From positions 75,223,216 through 75,287,215 of the forward strand of contig NC_088171.1 of assembly GCF_028769735.1 (NCBI RefSeq): a stretch of 64,000 nucleotides of DNA, given 5' to 3'. Position numbers and translations under genes: made by a program. The notes under the pieces were generated by a model. The model was not told the origin of the DNA, did not search any database, and saw only the letters and a program-made list of their open reading frames with translations. The stretch is from Zonotrichia leucophrys gambelii. Taxonomy: Eukaryota > Chordata > Aves > Passeriformes > Passerellidae. The stretch's first letter is position 1. Each line of letters begins with the position of its first letter. Of the stretch, positions 13,263-25,015 are shown piece by piece.

Positions 13263-13268
13263 TTTATT
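13263..13268 (-). terminator. Polyadenylation signal AATAAA of the CpG-rich LTR
   Basis: TTTATT on the plus strand is AATAAA on the minus strand. It lies about 75 bp downstream of the TATA-like box in minus orientation, the spacing expected for an LTR R region. Confidence 0.7.
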
Positions 13269-13340
13269 GACGGTGATGCCGCATCCAAACACCGGGAAAC
13301 CATCCGGGAAAAAGTTTTTTCAAAGGGGGTGAAAACAGGA

Positions 13341-13376
13341 TTATAAAGCAAGGGGGTGGGTACAGACAGAGCCAAT
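13341..13376 (-). promoter_or_regulatory. TATA-like box and inverted CCAAT in LTR U3
   Basis: On the minus strand a TTTATAA box (13,341-13,347) lies about 25 bp downstream of an ATTGG (13,372-13,376). This is a typical core-promoter layout for a retroviral LTR. Whether it is still active cannot be told from sequence. Confidence 0.6.
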
Positions 13377-13606
13377 CAGGAAAGGTGAGGGGATGAACTT
13401 CACAGAACTGACACTCCATGGAGACCAATAATCAAAAGGTAAAGGAGGTGTCCTGGGACCCCAGCCAACCACCATCTCTAGAGAAGAGAAGGTTCTCGAA
13501 ACCTGGGAGGAGGAAGGGAGTGATTGACTGGACAGGGAGGAAACAACTTTCACTTATAAGGGAAACCAGGGGAGAAGCAATTATATATCGGCAACTATGA
13601 ATAGCA

Positions 13607-13620
13607 GTTGCTATAGCAAC
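13607..13620. promoter_or_regulatory. X-box-like perfect palindrome in LTR U3
   Basis: GTTGCTATAGCAAC is a perfect 14-bp palindrome. It fits the RFX X-box consensus (GTTRCC-N-GGYAAC type) except that the inner C/G pair is T/A. It lies upstream of the LTR core promoter. RFX-type sites occur in several viral enhancers, so a regulatory role is plausible but inferred. Confidence 0.45.
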
Positions 13621-13753
13621 TTAGCTGACAGGCCAGCAGTGGCGGGAAAAACTGGGGGAACGAAACCACCCACACATAATAGGGGAGAACAACACACAAA
13701 TTGGGGGAATAACACAAGAAACTTAACAACACACTACCACACTTACTGTTACA

Positions 13754-16449
13754 GGTTCATGAGGGTATCTCACACCATGTTTTGCCTAAGTCTACTTCTG
13801 TCACTATTCTGTGTGTTTAGCATTTCAATGGCTCCTGAAGACTTCAGAGAAAGTAATCCTGAGGATTTCACTTTAGAGCAAAATATATGCCTGTTGCAAA
13901 GGAAATACAACTGAACCAAAAACAACAAATCTCCCTAGAAAAAACCCAAACAAACCACACAATGAAACATAGACAGAGACTTGCATAAATATATTAGACT
14001 GTCACATTTTCACTCTTTCTCAGGGAAAAAATAGTTGTTTTACAGACTCACAGACACAGACATCAATTGATCAAGTAACTTCTCTTTTGGAGGCAGAAAG
14101 GGAAGCCCATGATTACTTGCTGTCTTTTTAAGGTCAGCAGATTATTTCCAGTGAAGAAAAGAAATTTACAACATAAATTTATCTTCTGAGAAAAATAATT
14201 GCAACTAACAGAAAAGCATAGGAAAACTCAAGGCAAAACTGTAGCCTGATTGATGCAGGCTAAAATCTGTGGTGGAAAGCATCATGTGTTTCATGAGGAA
14301 AATATGAGGCTATAATTGCTGTGTTTGTGAAATAGTAGATGAAAGAGAATTGCTTTTTATATGCATTTCTTTTAATTTGTGAAACGTGAAATATTTGTTT
14401 AGTATTGTTCTATGGTAGATTACATTCTATCATCCTCCCATATTTCTAGTCTTAGTCTGACTTAGATATATTTTACTTGAATCCTGCTAAAATAATTTTA
14501 ATAGAAAGAAATAAATAAATAATTCCCTCCATATCATTTTCACTGTAACTCATCAAATTGGGGGTGGTTGGGGGATGGGAGGAGAAATACCCGAAACATT
14601 TAAAATCTCATGAAGAATAAAGGTAGACATATAAAGCAAATTCATATATTTACCAGAAAACCTGGTATTTTTGAAAAACCCATCAAAATTTCAAAGAGGA
14701 CTGTGCTGCCTTTTCAGCACTCACAGAAAATAAAACCAGTATGCATGTATGCATGCATGCACTAACATCAGTGATTACGCAGGCCCAATGACAATTACTA
14801 TTTTTTGACACAACCACAAATTGCTTTATAACTGCTGCCATCATCTCTTATCTGTTTCTTCTTCATGACCTTTCCCCATGGTTAAATAAACACAATGGTA
14901 TCCCAAAGATTAAACTGTAAATTACAAACCCCAATATTTTTCAATTGTTTTGGGATCCAAGCTGTGTAATGCAACATTACTACACACCTATGAAAGTTTT
15001 ATTTTAGCTACAATTGAAAAATAAAAAAGAGAAGTTTCTCAAACAAATATAAAAAAGTAGCTCTTGTCTGATACAGCACAGTACTACTACCAAGCAATTA
15101 CAGCAAAATCACAACACGCTAAATCATCACCATTGTGCATATTAACCCAAATTATATCAGTCTGTCTGCTCACATTCATCTCAGAAAATAGCCCAAATGC
15201 CACCTGTTTTATGAGGTTGAATATACACTACTGTGACAGAAGATTTCTTCAGCAATTTACAGAATGTTTCTCACTAATCATATTAGGAAGAGCACAGTCA
15301 TCGTGTTTCTGTTCCATTGGCAGGAGGATAAGTTTCAGACAAGCCTGTCTGTCTGGCAGAATTATTTTCCTAGTTATACTGGGTTTGCTGTAGCATGGAA
15401 AAAAAAGAATTGACCTTTTCTACAATTCTGTGTTTGCATTAAAGCATTATTAATTTCATGGCCTTACACAAGCAAAAATTTGCAAGCACTCTGAGATGAA
15501 TCTTCTGTGCTAACACAGCATCAACTGATTTGATCCTCTGAAAACTGATTTTAAAAATCAAATATTTTTTCAGACTTATACTATCAACATCACTCAAACT
15601 GCAACACAGAAAACAAATCATGATAGTACATGAGAGCCAGATCCTGGCTATCCAGCTACATTCAGTCAAACCTTCCAGCAATGCTGCAGCAGGATTTGGC
15701 CTGACATTGATATCTGACTGGTTTATGTCTACTTGTTTCCAATGAATCCCTACTCTCCTTCAGGTATGTAGCTGTTTCTTTGGAATTCTAAACCTTGACT
15801 GTACCAGACTTGTATGTGCAGCAGCAGCCTGATGACCAGTATCTCTTCTACGTGTTGGTTTCTTGTTGTGTGCTTTGTTCTTTCAAGAAGAGTGACCAGA
15901 CAAGGTAGAAGGGAAAAGAGGTCAGTGATGTTGCTGGGGTTAATGAATATGCACCAGGGGAGAAGTTTCCATGTTGCCAATTACAGCAAGCAGTCACTGC
16001 GCAGGCAGCCAGGCTGCAGCTCACATAGGCAGGCTGTTGTGGGGATGGGAAAAACAAATCAAGAGAGGATTTAGCAGAATTTGCAGTGACCCAGACACAT
16101 GCCGTACTGACTGAAATTAGACCCAGAAGCACAGTCCACTTTGTAGTGATCCATAAATTGGCAGGGAGCTGTGTATATAGATAGAACCTTTTGTTCTAAT
16201 ATGTAATATAATCATCCTACTAGACATTGCAAATCTGGTGGATTATAAACTGAATCTTTCCAGATTTTGTGTCTCAAAATATTTGGGGCTCAATTGACGA
16301 ACTCAGTACTATGGAAAGCTCTAGAATGATTGATTTGGAAGTTCTGGATAACTCCTTATTTCTGTTGGACCAACACTATATGGATTCACCCACAGCTGTG
16401 TCATATTTCTCATTCCTTTTCCCAGGACAGAAGACACCATTCTACGCCA
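13754..16449. other. Unique-looking AT-rich DNA, no gene seen
   Basis: No exon or repeat was recognised. A short alternating GCATGCAT/GTATGCAT patch lies at about 14,743-14,762. The longest frame (109 codons, 15,064-15,393, plus) has no recognisable domain. Slightly GC-richer sequence at 15,950-16,060 is unassigned. Confidence 0.55.
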
Positions 16450-16834
16450 TTCCTGCGCAGAAATGGGCTGGTTCAGCCTTAAGAAGAGATGACTGAGAGG
16501 GGGTCTCATTCCAGTGTGAAAATGTCTGAAGGCAGGGTATCAAAAGGATGGAGTCAGGCTCTCCTCAGAGGACCAAGAAATAGGAAGAGAGGCAATGGGC
16601 AGAAACTGATGTTCTTCCTGAACATAAGGAAGAATTTCTTTACTGTGCAGGTGACCAAGCACTGGAACAGATTGCCCAGGGAGGTTGTGGAGTCTCTGTT
16701 ACTGGAGATATCCAAGAACCATCTGGACACAATCCTGTGCTATGTGCTCTAGGACGACCCTGCTTGAGCTTGGAGGTTGGACCAGATGGCCCACTGTGGT
16801 CCCTTCCAACTCAACCCACTGTGTGATTCTGTGA
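16450..16834 (+). mobile_element. CR1 LINE 3' end (ORF2 C-terminus and 3' UTR)
   Basis: The copy starts within the ORF2 tail ('ttcagcctt.agaagagatgactgag') and continues through the coding block for '...KHWNRLPREVVES...' (open frame 16,489-16,752) into the 3' UTR. It ends at about 16,834 in the 'gtgattctgtga' word typical of CR1 termini. The first two-thirds of the element are missing, as is usual for 5'-truncated CR1 copies. The coding part is intact over about 60 codons, so divergence is moderate. Confidence 0.92.
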
Positions 16835-18572
16835 CTTGTGTCTATGTCTTAAATGCTCCCTTGCCCATAAAACTTTTTTCCTTAGTTATTTCTGAACAAA
16901 CTTATGAAAATTCCTACTTTTTTCATTCCTGTCATACATACGAAATATACAGACAATATAACTCTTTCTGAATTTTATTTCTAACTATTCAGTGCAAACC
17001 TAAAACTAAATCATGTCTCTAAAGAGATACATCTTTTCAAATTCCCCAGCCTTCACAAAGAGTTCAAAACCAGCAGAAATTCATATTGACTGCAGGAGAA
17101 GGAAGGATTTGAGTCCTTGTGAAAGAATTTAAGAAAGCCAAACACATCTGGTGGGACAGGAAGGAACAGAGCTAAGGGTATTGGGAGATACAGAAAACAC
17201 AGGGCTGGGCATTTATAATGCATATCAGCGTGTTCTTTCTATTAAGAACTGAAATTCTGCATGACCATATCTACTAAATATTCAAGACATCAATACAGGC
17301 TACTAGAAAATAGCTCCAAATATAACATGTCACTGTCTAAAGTAGCAGGTGGAAGATCTGGAAATTACTCATCACATTATGGATCTTTATTTCAAACTCT
17401 GCATTACTTATCTAAATGGTGAGTAGCAATGCACATTTAGTCACTGGAGACAGAATATTTTTGATCTTCACAGCTGAGTGCATCTGTACTTCAGAATTTA
17501 TGCTTTTATTTAGCTAAATCATGGGCAACTCCTCCTCAGAATAGAATACCACCACAGGTCTCTAACCAGAGCAAGTCAAAATACAAAGAACAATTCTGTT
17601 TGCTCAACCTATGCACTCTATCAAGTAAGGTTACTATTAATTCCCATCTATCTACCAAATTTGCAATCAGCATGTATGTTGATGCACAAAAGGCATCAAC
17701 TTAGGTTTAGAAGCACAAAAGGCATGAACTCTCAAGGCTGAGAATGTTCCAGAATTACCCTTGTGCATTAAAGAGCTTAGTGTCTCAGTACACACTGAAA
17801 ACAGAATAAAGGTTGAAGTTCTGATTTGCATGTTGATATTCATAAGTGTATATGGTCTAAAACTTCATGATGTGATATGCATGTATTTTTTCTTGAAGAA
17901 ACATAACCCTCAGACAGAGTAAGAGAGTTCTCTTTTTTTCTGTTTCAGGTTCTTAGCTCTGCAATAAGTGAATGATTTTCTTTGTTTCAGATACTTTTAA
18001 TGGTATCTCTCAATCAGTGCTGCTATCAACATTCTAATAACCTCTTTGCATTGTAATAATTTAGTAAAATAATAGATAACATTATATTGAGCAAGAAGTC
18101 TAACAGCTCCAAATTCTGAGCTGACAGAGTTGCTCGCTCTTTATATAAAGAAATCTTTTAGGTGAAAAACGTCTTCACCTTTTAGCTCAAACAAGAGATA
18201 TTACATGCTTAGGAGTACAGAACAGTCTCTGTCTTCTGAATTTAAAAGGCAGCAGTAACTTACAACCGTATTCCCCCCAAAACTCATGTTTTGATAATTC
18301 TCCATTAATTCTAAGAGCTTTCTTCTTATCATAAAATCTACAAATTGCTTTGTTTCTACTATCTATCCTATTCCTAAATCTATCCTATTTCAGACATTTT
18401 CTTTTTCAGCATTACTTAAACCCAAATAATATTATTACCTTGACTGAAGACAGAGAAGAAATTGCTATTACAACAGAAAATTCTTTATCTTGGAATTGTT
18501 TCGTCTTGAAGGACTCCAAGTGTTACAAATGGTGCTTGGTGTTTGTGGATTAGAGGGGTATTTTGGTGGCAT

Positions 18573-18640
18573 TTGTTTTGGGTTTTTTTTTGTTGATTTG
18601 GGGTTTTTTGGGGTTTTTTGTGCTTCTTTTTTTTTTTTTG
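18573..18640. repeat. T/G-rich low-complexity tract
   Basis: Runs of T alternate with GGG/GGGG groups and end in a 14-base T run. The G runs are too far apart for a strong quadruplex prediction. Confidence 0.8.
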
Positions 18641-18673
18641 AGTATTCAATTATAAGGCCCTAAGGTAAAGGAT

Positions 18674-18713
18674 TATAGTTTATCTTTACTTACTATAGTT
18701 TACCTTTACTTAC
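18674..18713. repeat. Imperfect 20-bp tandem duplication
   Basis: The word 'tatagtttatctttacttac' is followed immediately by a second copy differing by about one base (T to C). Confidence 0.85.
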
Positions 18714-20620
18714 TAATTTTTGGTTGTTCACCTGAGCCAATCATCCAGTCTTCTATTACAGTTAGTGTATCAAAACCACATCTCTAGGACACATTTCATC
18801 ATATTTCATTTCCTTCTTTACTCCATGATGCAATCAATCACACAGAGGAAGCACCTTGCTTTTCCATAACTGTAGAAAAAATACATGTGATTAATTCAAG
18901 TATATGTATTTTTTCCTTTGGGAACTCGATCCTTCACTTAAAATACTTTAAGGTGCTCTCCAAGAAAAACAGTGAAGTATGTGTTTCTTCATAACCTCTA
19001 TAGTGAAATATAAAATTCAAGAATGCAGTTTCACCACTTCTTTGGTAAGTGCCTTAAGGGCAGGCAGAATATTTTGCCTAACTTGCCTTTCTTTCTCTCT
19101 CTCAAAATCTATGGGTTTATTTCTGCCATAACTGCAAATATGAAGCTTGCTGTACAAAAGTACCATTTTTAAAACTTTATACTAAAAATTCTTTGCAAAC
19201 ATAGAACAGCATAGATAGATTTGCTGCTGCTAAGCAAATGAGCATTGCAGGAAGAAACAAAAATAGTGCAGTACCTTGCATGTTTTTCTCCTGCTTCCCT
19301 GCTCCCTGTGCAGTACATAAATTTACATTACTATTTAGTGCCCTGTGGTGCTGAATATTGTAGGTTGATGGAGCATAATGTTGAAAAATTGTCAGAGAAA
19401 GTAGAACTAAATGACTCTATGACCTTTTAGTTACATGATATCACAAGATGGTGAGAAATTTTCATGCAAGCTTAAAGACTTTGTAAAAGTTACTCAAATT
19501 TATTTATGTGACACGGTTTTATATTTAAATCTACCATTTCCTTTAAAGAATTAGTTGTTGTCTTTCATGTTAAAAGAAAAAAACCCAAAGCACAGAAGCA
19601 TAGAACAATAACTGCTAACCAACCTTTGATAGGAGGTCTAAATAAAAAAATAAAAAATTCATTTGAAAACTATTTCAGACTCATAATTCTACATTTTTTA
19701 TCCTTGTTTAATTATAGTTTGCATTATATTATAGCAATAATTTATTTTCATATCTTAAAAGACAGAGGACTTTTGTTTGTTTTTATTAAGAAAGCTAGTA
19801 CACCACTTGTCATTTAAATGAACAAAATAATGAATTGCAAATTAAGAGAACTTAGTGAAGCATGAGACCATTTAGCAAAATATTTATACATGCCACACGG
19901 ATTCTTCCTGAAAAGGTTATTTGAGTGTAAATGTGACATTTTGAAATGTGTGAATAGTGAAAACTAAATCAATCATAAGTCATTTATCACTTAGTAATGA
20001 AATTTAATGTTTGTATTCCTTCTTATTCCTATTTAAAAAGGTCTTGCCCCTGTAATTAAATTATTTGAGTCAGACCATCCTACTTTTTCCAGAAAATTAT
20101 CATTTTTCTTTATTGCATCTGACCTGGATAAGGATCCATTCTTCTATAATAAAAATATGCTTTTATAAAATTAATAACACAGCTTCAGTCATTGATATAT
20201 CATGGTATTTTTATTAAATTCCACAGTCCTTGGCCCATTTACTTAATCTTTTGCACTGGGTTTATACTTTGCAGTCATTTTAGGTAACCAGACGAAAAAG
20301 CCTGGATTCCAGCTTTGGAGCCCCAGTCTCAACTTTTCCTCTGCTTGGGCTTTTGCTTTGGAGCACTGGTTAAATCAGAGCAAAAGTGAACACATCCTGG
20401 GTACTAGTAGAATAGACTTTATGTCCACTAATGCAGTTTTCTGTTTCTATGTTGTTTGAAGTTTCCCAACTCTATTCATTTCACTTATGAATCCATATTA
20501 CCTGCACAAATGTCTTACATTTGTGCTTCAATAATATTTAAGGCATCTTGTATTGTTTCTGTACAGAAATCAACTGAAAATTTTGTACGGAAATATTTAT
20601 CCTATCCCTATTGTCCCCCA

Positions 20621-20725
20621 CAAAAAAAAAGGTCAAATAAAAAAAATTTAAAATTTAAATAAATAAATTGAAAAACAATCTAAAAATAACTAAATAAATA
20701 AAAAAATTAAAAAATCAAAACCATA
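20621..20725. repeat. A/T low-complexity tract
   Basis: A-runs mixed with (AAAT)n-like units and almost no G or C over about 100 bp. Confidence 0.8.
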
Positions 20726-21416
20726 CCAACATATGATTGAGAATTTAAAGGTTGTGTGCACATACTGAACCAATAAGACAAATTATGTCTGTATAGACAA
20801 AATAAATCTTAACTACAGTTTTGTTGATCAAAAACTTCTCTAACTTCTCTGCTAACTCAGCAAATTTGCATACATGTATGCATTGTCTTGACTAAACATA
20901 TTAATAAATATGATATCTTCTTCAGGACATGCATTTTGCAAAGGTATGTCTCACAGATTCTTCTGAAGGGAACAACAATTTTAATGTTTCAGCAAACTGC
21001 TTCTCATCAAAAGTAATGTTGGTGTGGACAAAACCCCAGAATAGAACTCAGATGTGGCGAGGACAGCAGCAGTGTGTTTGTTACTGCAGCTGTGGGAGAG
21101 AACACACAGCAGCAGCGATGTGTCACACTGCTGATATTAATTCTCCCCATATGAGTCAGAGTTTATACACACCTTTAGCCTGGACAATCCCTTCTGCACC
21201 AACACTGAGTCAGACAAGCAGGACATGATAAATAACAACAGGATTGAAATCCTCCTGATAAGGAGTACAGAGTACAGCCTGACAGGAATAATCAACTTCT
21301 TTCCTAAGAAAAGTTTGCAGGTCTTGTTGGCAAGATCATTAGCTGTAAATGCTTCTTACCTAGTGAGATCTGCAAAGACCCTTCACTCTCTTGCTTCCAC
21401 AAAGGAAATATGTGTC

Positions 21417-21456
21417 AGAGAATCACAGAATGGTTTGAGCTGGAAGGGGCCTTAAA
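21417..21456 (-). mobile_element. CR1 LINE 3'-terminal scrap
   Basis: Only about 40 bp remain, matching the inverted CR1 end ('gaatcacagaatggtttgag' followed by 'ctggaaggggccttaaa'). It is an extremely 5'-truncated copy in minus orientation. Confidence 0.75.
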
Positions 21457-24087
21457 TGCAGAAGCACTGCGTTACTAATCTTTCCACCAGTAAACATGAT
21501 CATCACTGCATAGTTTTGGCTGGTGCCAGGCATTTAAAATAAATGCACCCTGTGGTCAAGCTTATTTTCCTAAGGCGAGAATGTGCCTTCCATGAAGATA
21601 TTGCTCATCAGCAAAGGGGAATGCATTTCTGTTTGGTCAAGTGGAAGTCATACAAAACAATACAGAGGTTTTAGAAAGGTAAAACCCAAAAGTACAGGAG
21701 GATCCAATGCATTTTTCTCAGACAGTATATACCAGATTTCACATTAATGTTTGAGTGTTTGAATAACCAGAATTTCTGCTCAGAATGGAAATAAGGTATT
21801 GACTGTGGGGTTATTCTGGGATGGATAATTTCTTATTATTAATGATTATTCTCTTACTGGGAAGAGAGTTTCCTTCTTTAAAGTTTTTATGGGACAGTAA
21901 ACCCAGTTTCTTTTCATTTCAGTTGAAGTGCCAATCTGAAAATCCTGACTGACTTTAAGAATTTATAATAGCAGGCTGAGGTTCCTTCTGCTACAACTGC
22001 GATGCATACTTCTTGAACCTGCCTTTTGCAAGACAAGAACCTTCCTCACCTCCACTGCACATGCATTTTCTTTCTGATCTGTGAACTACAAACAGCAGGA
22101 TAAGAAGGAGGTCAGATGCTCCAAAATCTGTATATAGACTACTTTGGTACAGTGGTCATTAATCTCTAAGTCAGCCTTGGGTTCCTTGCCCAGCTTTATC
22201 CATGACATTTCCTGTATCTTTGTCCTTTTCAGAAGCTGCTCAATAGTGTGTTGGGTTATACCATGCCCACATGGCAATTCTCTCTGTGCATTCTTGTAGA
22301 ATTTCCTCTACCATCATTAATATTAAAATCCCAAGGAATGGTTAAAAAGTGTAAAAATTTTAGAATTATAGTTCAAGCAAAATAGTTCAGAAAGCCAACC
22401 ACTAACAATAAGCTTTCAAATCTTAAAGACAAAGCTTCTTCCAAACTGATAATGCTCAGAAAAGTTGCTTTTTATGTACAGACTATCAGAGCTCACATGG
22501 GTGGGAGGGAGGCTGTTGCAGCACACAGGAACACACAGAAACTGTTATGACATACTATCAACAGGTGCCCTACTGTTCTCCTGTTCTTTTGATCATATTT
22601 GTATCTACCTTTGCAAGACATGAACTATCTTTGCAATTTGGTACATAGTATTCCCCAAGAAGCCAGGTCTGCAAATATGATCATGGCTTCAGCATTAAAG
22701 TACAAGAAAATTTCAACTCTACATGGAAGGATTTCCAATTCAATTATGAGGTGGGGTCTTTTTTTCATATATTTTTTTTGTTTTTAAGAACATTAAGATT
22801 TTTAAATATTATTAAGGCATTTACTGAATATAAAGAGGCAAGGGAAATTCCTATATGAGAGGAACATGCCAAGTAGGCAAAATTAAAAAAAAAAGACCAT
22901 CAAGTAATGATGTCAAGGGACATAGTAAAGCACAAGGAAGAGATAAAAATATACATACGTGTCAAAGCATGGGGAAATAATAAGCTGATATTACTGAGCT
23001 ACTGAGTAGTTTGAGAATACTCAAGCTTGGAAGCAAAGTGATTCCATAGGTCTTCAATCCTCTTCAGAAATTACATTTATTTTCAAAACTAACTAGCTTA
23101 TCTACTTCAGTTAGTCTTTCTCAGACAGGCATTCTTTACTAGTATATATTTATATTAGAGATTAGGCAACATTTCCTACTCCAATTTGGCTTTGAATTCC
23201 AACAAATAGATATAAATAATAATAATTATAAAACATTTGGATTTGTTTAAGAGCTATTCATGGTTAAGTGGGCTTTTTTGCTTATTTTGTTTTCAAATAA
23301 AGCTTGGTGCTGATAATTTAAAAATATATATAGACATAAGAAATCCTCTCTAACAATTTATCTGGCATTTTACACTTCCATAAAACAATCCAGGGTGCCC
23401 ATTACTGTATGATATCAGCATGCATGCTAAGCTCAGTGTAGGTGAGCTATGTTTATGTTACGCTTCAACATCACACTCTGGAGTGTATCATTGCTTAAAG
23501 GATGGAAAGGTCAAACATTTACATCATACCATCATGTCTCGCAGAACAGTTTTAGACTGCCATTCTCTGTTACTTCATCCTTTCAGGAAAAGTATTTGCA
23601 AGATAAAATAACAAACATAATTCAATTAAAACTGCTTTCTCAAAGTGCTAACCTGCAGCATAGTCTTGCAGTTCTCTTTGGGTAAGGTCACGTCCTTCTC
23701 ATACAGTGCTAACACATACACACACTGATACATAAATTATATATTAGTAGAAAATCCAGCAAAACTTTAAATTAGCAATTACTAGCTGTTAATTTTTAAA
23801 AATAAAATGAAAGGATGGAATATGGCAGAGGCTGACATCTTTACAGCAAATGTATTAACATTAAGAAAGAACAGAGCTGCATTGGTGGGAAACGAGTTTC
23901 AGGTCAGCATCAGTATCTCATTACACATCTACACTGTTTTAGGATACAGACTATCATCCTGAGAATCTTTCTGGATAAGAGCACACTACAGAGGAACAGA
24001 GTATAAGAATCTGCAACCATACACACAGCATGATTATTCCATCAGTAACTATATATTTGTGGTATCCAGAACTGTTAATCTAGTAAC
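21457..24087. other. Unique-looking DNA, no gene seen
   Basis: No exon or clear transposon was found. A slightly GC-richer stretch at 21,960-22,310 is unassigned. Short A/T tracts occur near 22,760 and 23,310. Confidence 0.55.
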
Positions 24088-25015
24088 ATTATAGAAGCAT
24101 TTTGGTTAGAAAAGACCCTTAAGATCACTGACGTTCAACCTTTGACTCAACACTGCCAAGTCCACCACTAAACCATGTGTCAATGAGGGCCACATCTACA
24201 TATCCTTTAAACAGTTTGACATGGTGACTCAATGTCGCCATGGGCATTCTATCCTAATGCTTCCAAACCCTTTTGGTGAAGAAATTTTTTCCTACTATGC
24301 AGTCTAAATCTCCCCAGTGCAACTTGAGGCCATTTCCTTGCTTGTTACTTGGGAGAAGAGACCAACCTCCAGCTAGCTACAATCACCTTTTAGGTAGAGA
24401 GTAATAAACATACTTTACCTTATTGCAAAATGGACCTCAATGATCCAGCCTGTCCAGATCCCTCTGCAGACCCTTCCTACCCTCCAGCAGATGAAAACTC
24501 CCAGCCAGCTTGGTGTCATCTGCAAACTTACCCAGGATGCACTCAATCTCTTCATTTAGGTCATCAGTAAAGCTATTAAACAGGATTGGCCAAAATACTG
24601 AGACCTGCAGAACACCACTTATGACCATCCACCAGCTAGTCCATTCACCATTATTCTTTGGAATCTATCATTGTGCCATTTTTTCCCCAGTGAACAATAT
24701 ATCAATGTTCAAGCCACGGACAGCCAATTTCTCCAGGAAAATTCTGTGGGAAACCATGTCAAAGGCTCCACTAAAGTCTAGGTAGACAACATCCAAAGCC
24801 TTTCTCTCATTCACTAAGCTGGTCACCTTGCCATAGAAGGAACACAGGTTGGTCAGGTAGGACCTGCCGTTCCTAAATTCGTGCTGGTTGTGCCTGTGCC
24901 CCCAGCTGTGCTGTGTGTGTCTTATATGGGCACTCAAGACAACGTGCTCTATGACCTTCTCTGACGTTCTGACTGAAGTCAGACTGACAGGCCTGTAGTT
25001 TCTTCATGGAAGTAG
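24088..25015 (-). mobile_element. CR1 LINE, about 0.9 kb, minus strand
   Basis: The low-coordinate part (24,088-24,410) matches the inverted CR1 3' UTR and ORF2 tail, including a 'ccaagtccaccactaaacc' word typical of one avian CR1 subgroup. From about 24,430 the similarity jumps to the reverse transcriptase palm, so the stretch between the tail and the palm is deleted. RT similarity then runs to about 25,015 ('aggcctgtagtt'). The 5' part of the element is missing. It is an inactive relic. Confidence 0.9.
24437..24937 (-). pseudogene. CR1 ORF2 reverse transcriptase fragment, frameshifted
   Basis: CR1 ORF2 encodes an endonuclease and reverse transcriptase that copy the element RNA at the insertion site. 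Two minus-strand frames carry recognisable RT. The frame 24,668-24,937 contains the palm motif A block 'VVYLDFSGAFDMVSH', with the catalytic Asp codon at 24,776-24,778. The frame 24,437-24,628 contains '[11 protein letters not shown]', the motif C block with both catalytic Asp residues retained (about 24,515-24,520). A frameshift, and loss of the sequence linking the two, lies near 24,630-24,670. Upstream fingers and the endonuclease are missing. The 'PQG' block before motif C has decayed to 'LQV'. Confidence 0.88.

Larger units (their letters stand above)
13085..13753 (-). mobile_element. CpG-rich retroviral LTR, minus orientation
   Basis: Read on the minus strand, this segment has the order expected of a retroviral LTR: an upstream U3 with an inverted CCAAT (13,372-13,376) and a TATA-like box (13,341-13,347), an AATAAA signal (13,263-13,268) about 75 bp further on, and a GC-rich U5 of about 180 bp. 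Roughly 19 CpG dinucleotides lie in 13,081-13,330, far above the depleted background, suggesting a young insertion. The outer ends are approximate and no target-site duplication was found. The family is uncertain: gammaretrovirus-like (ERV1) is my best guess. Open frames inside it are artefacts. Confidence 0.75.
16835..21416. other. Unique-looking AT-rich DNA, no gene seen
   Basis: No exon or RNA gene was recognised. Local structures are a 13-base word repeated 29 bp apart (17,684 and 17,713), a T/G-rich tract at 18,573-18,640, a 20-bp imperfect tandem duplication at about 18,674-18,713, and an A/T low-complexity tract at 20,621-20,725. Confidence 0.6.

Noticed and set aside
15064..15393. 109-codon plus-strand frame as a possible exon
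   Set aside because: No recognisable domain. Length is within chance expectation for 64 kb in six frames.
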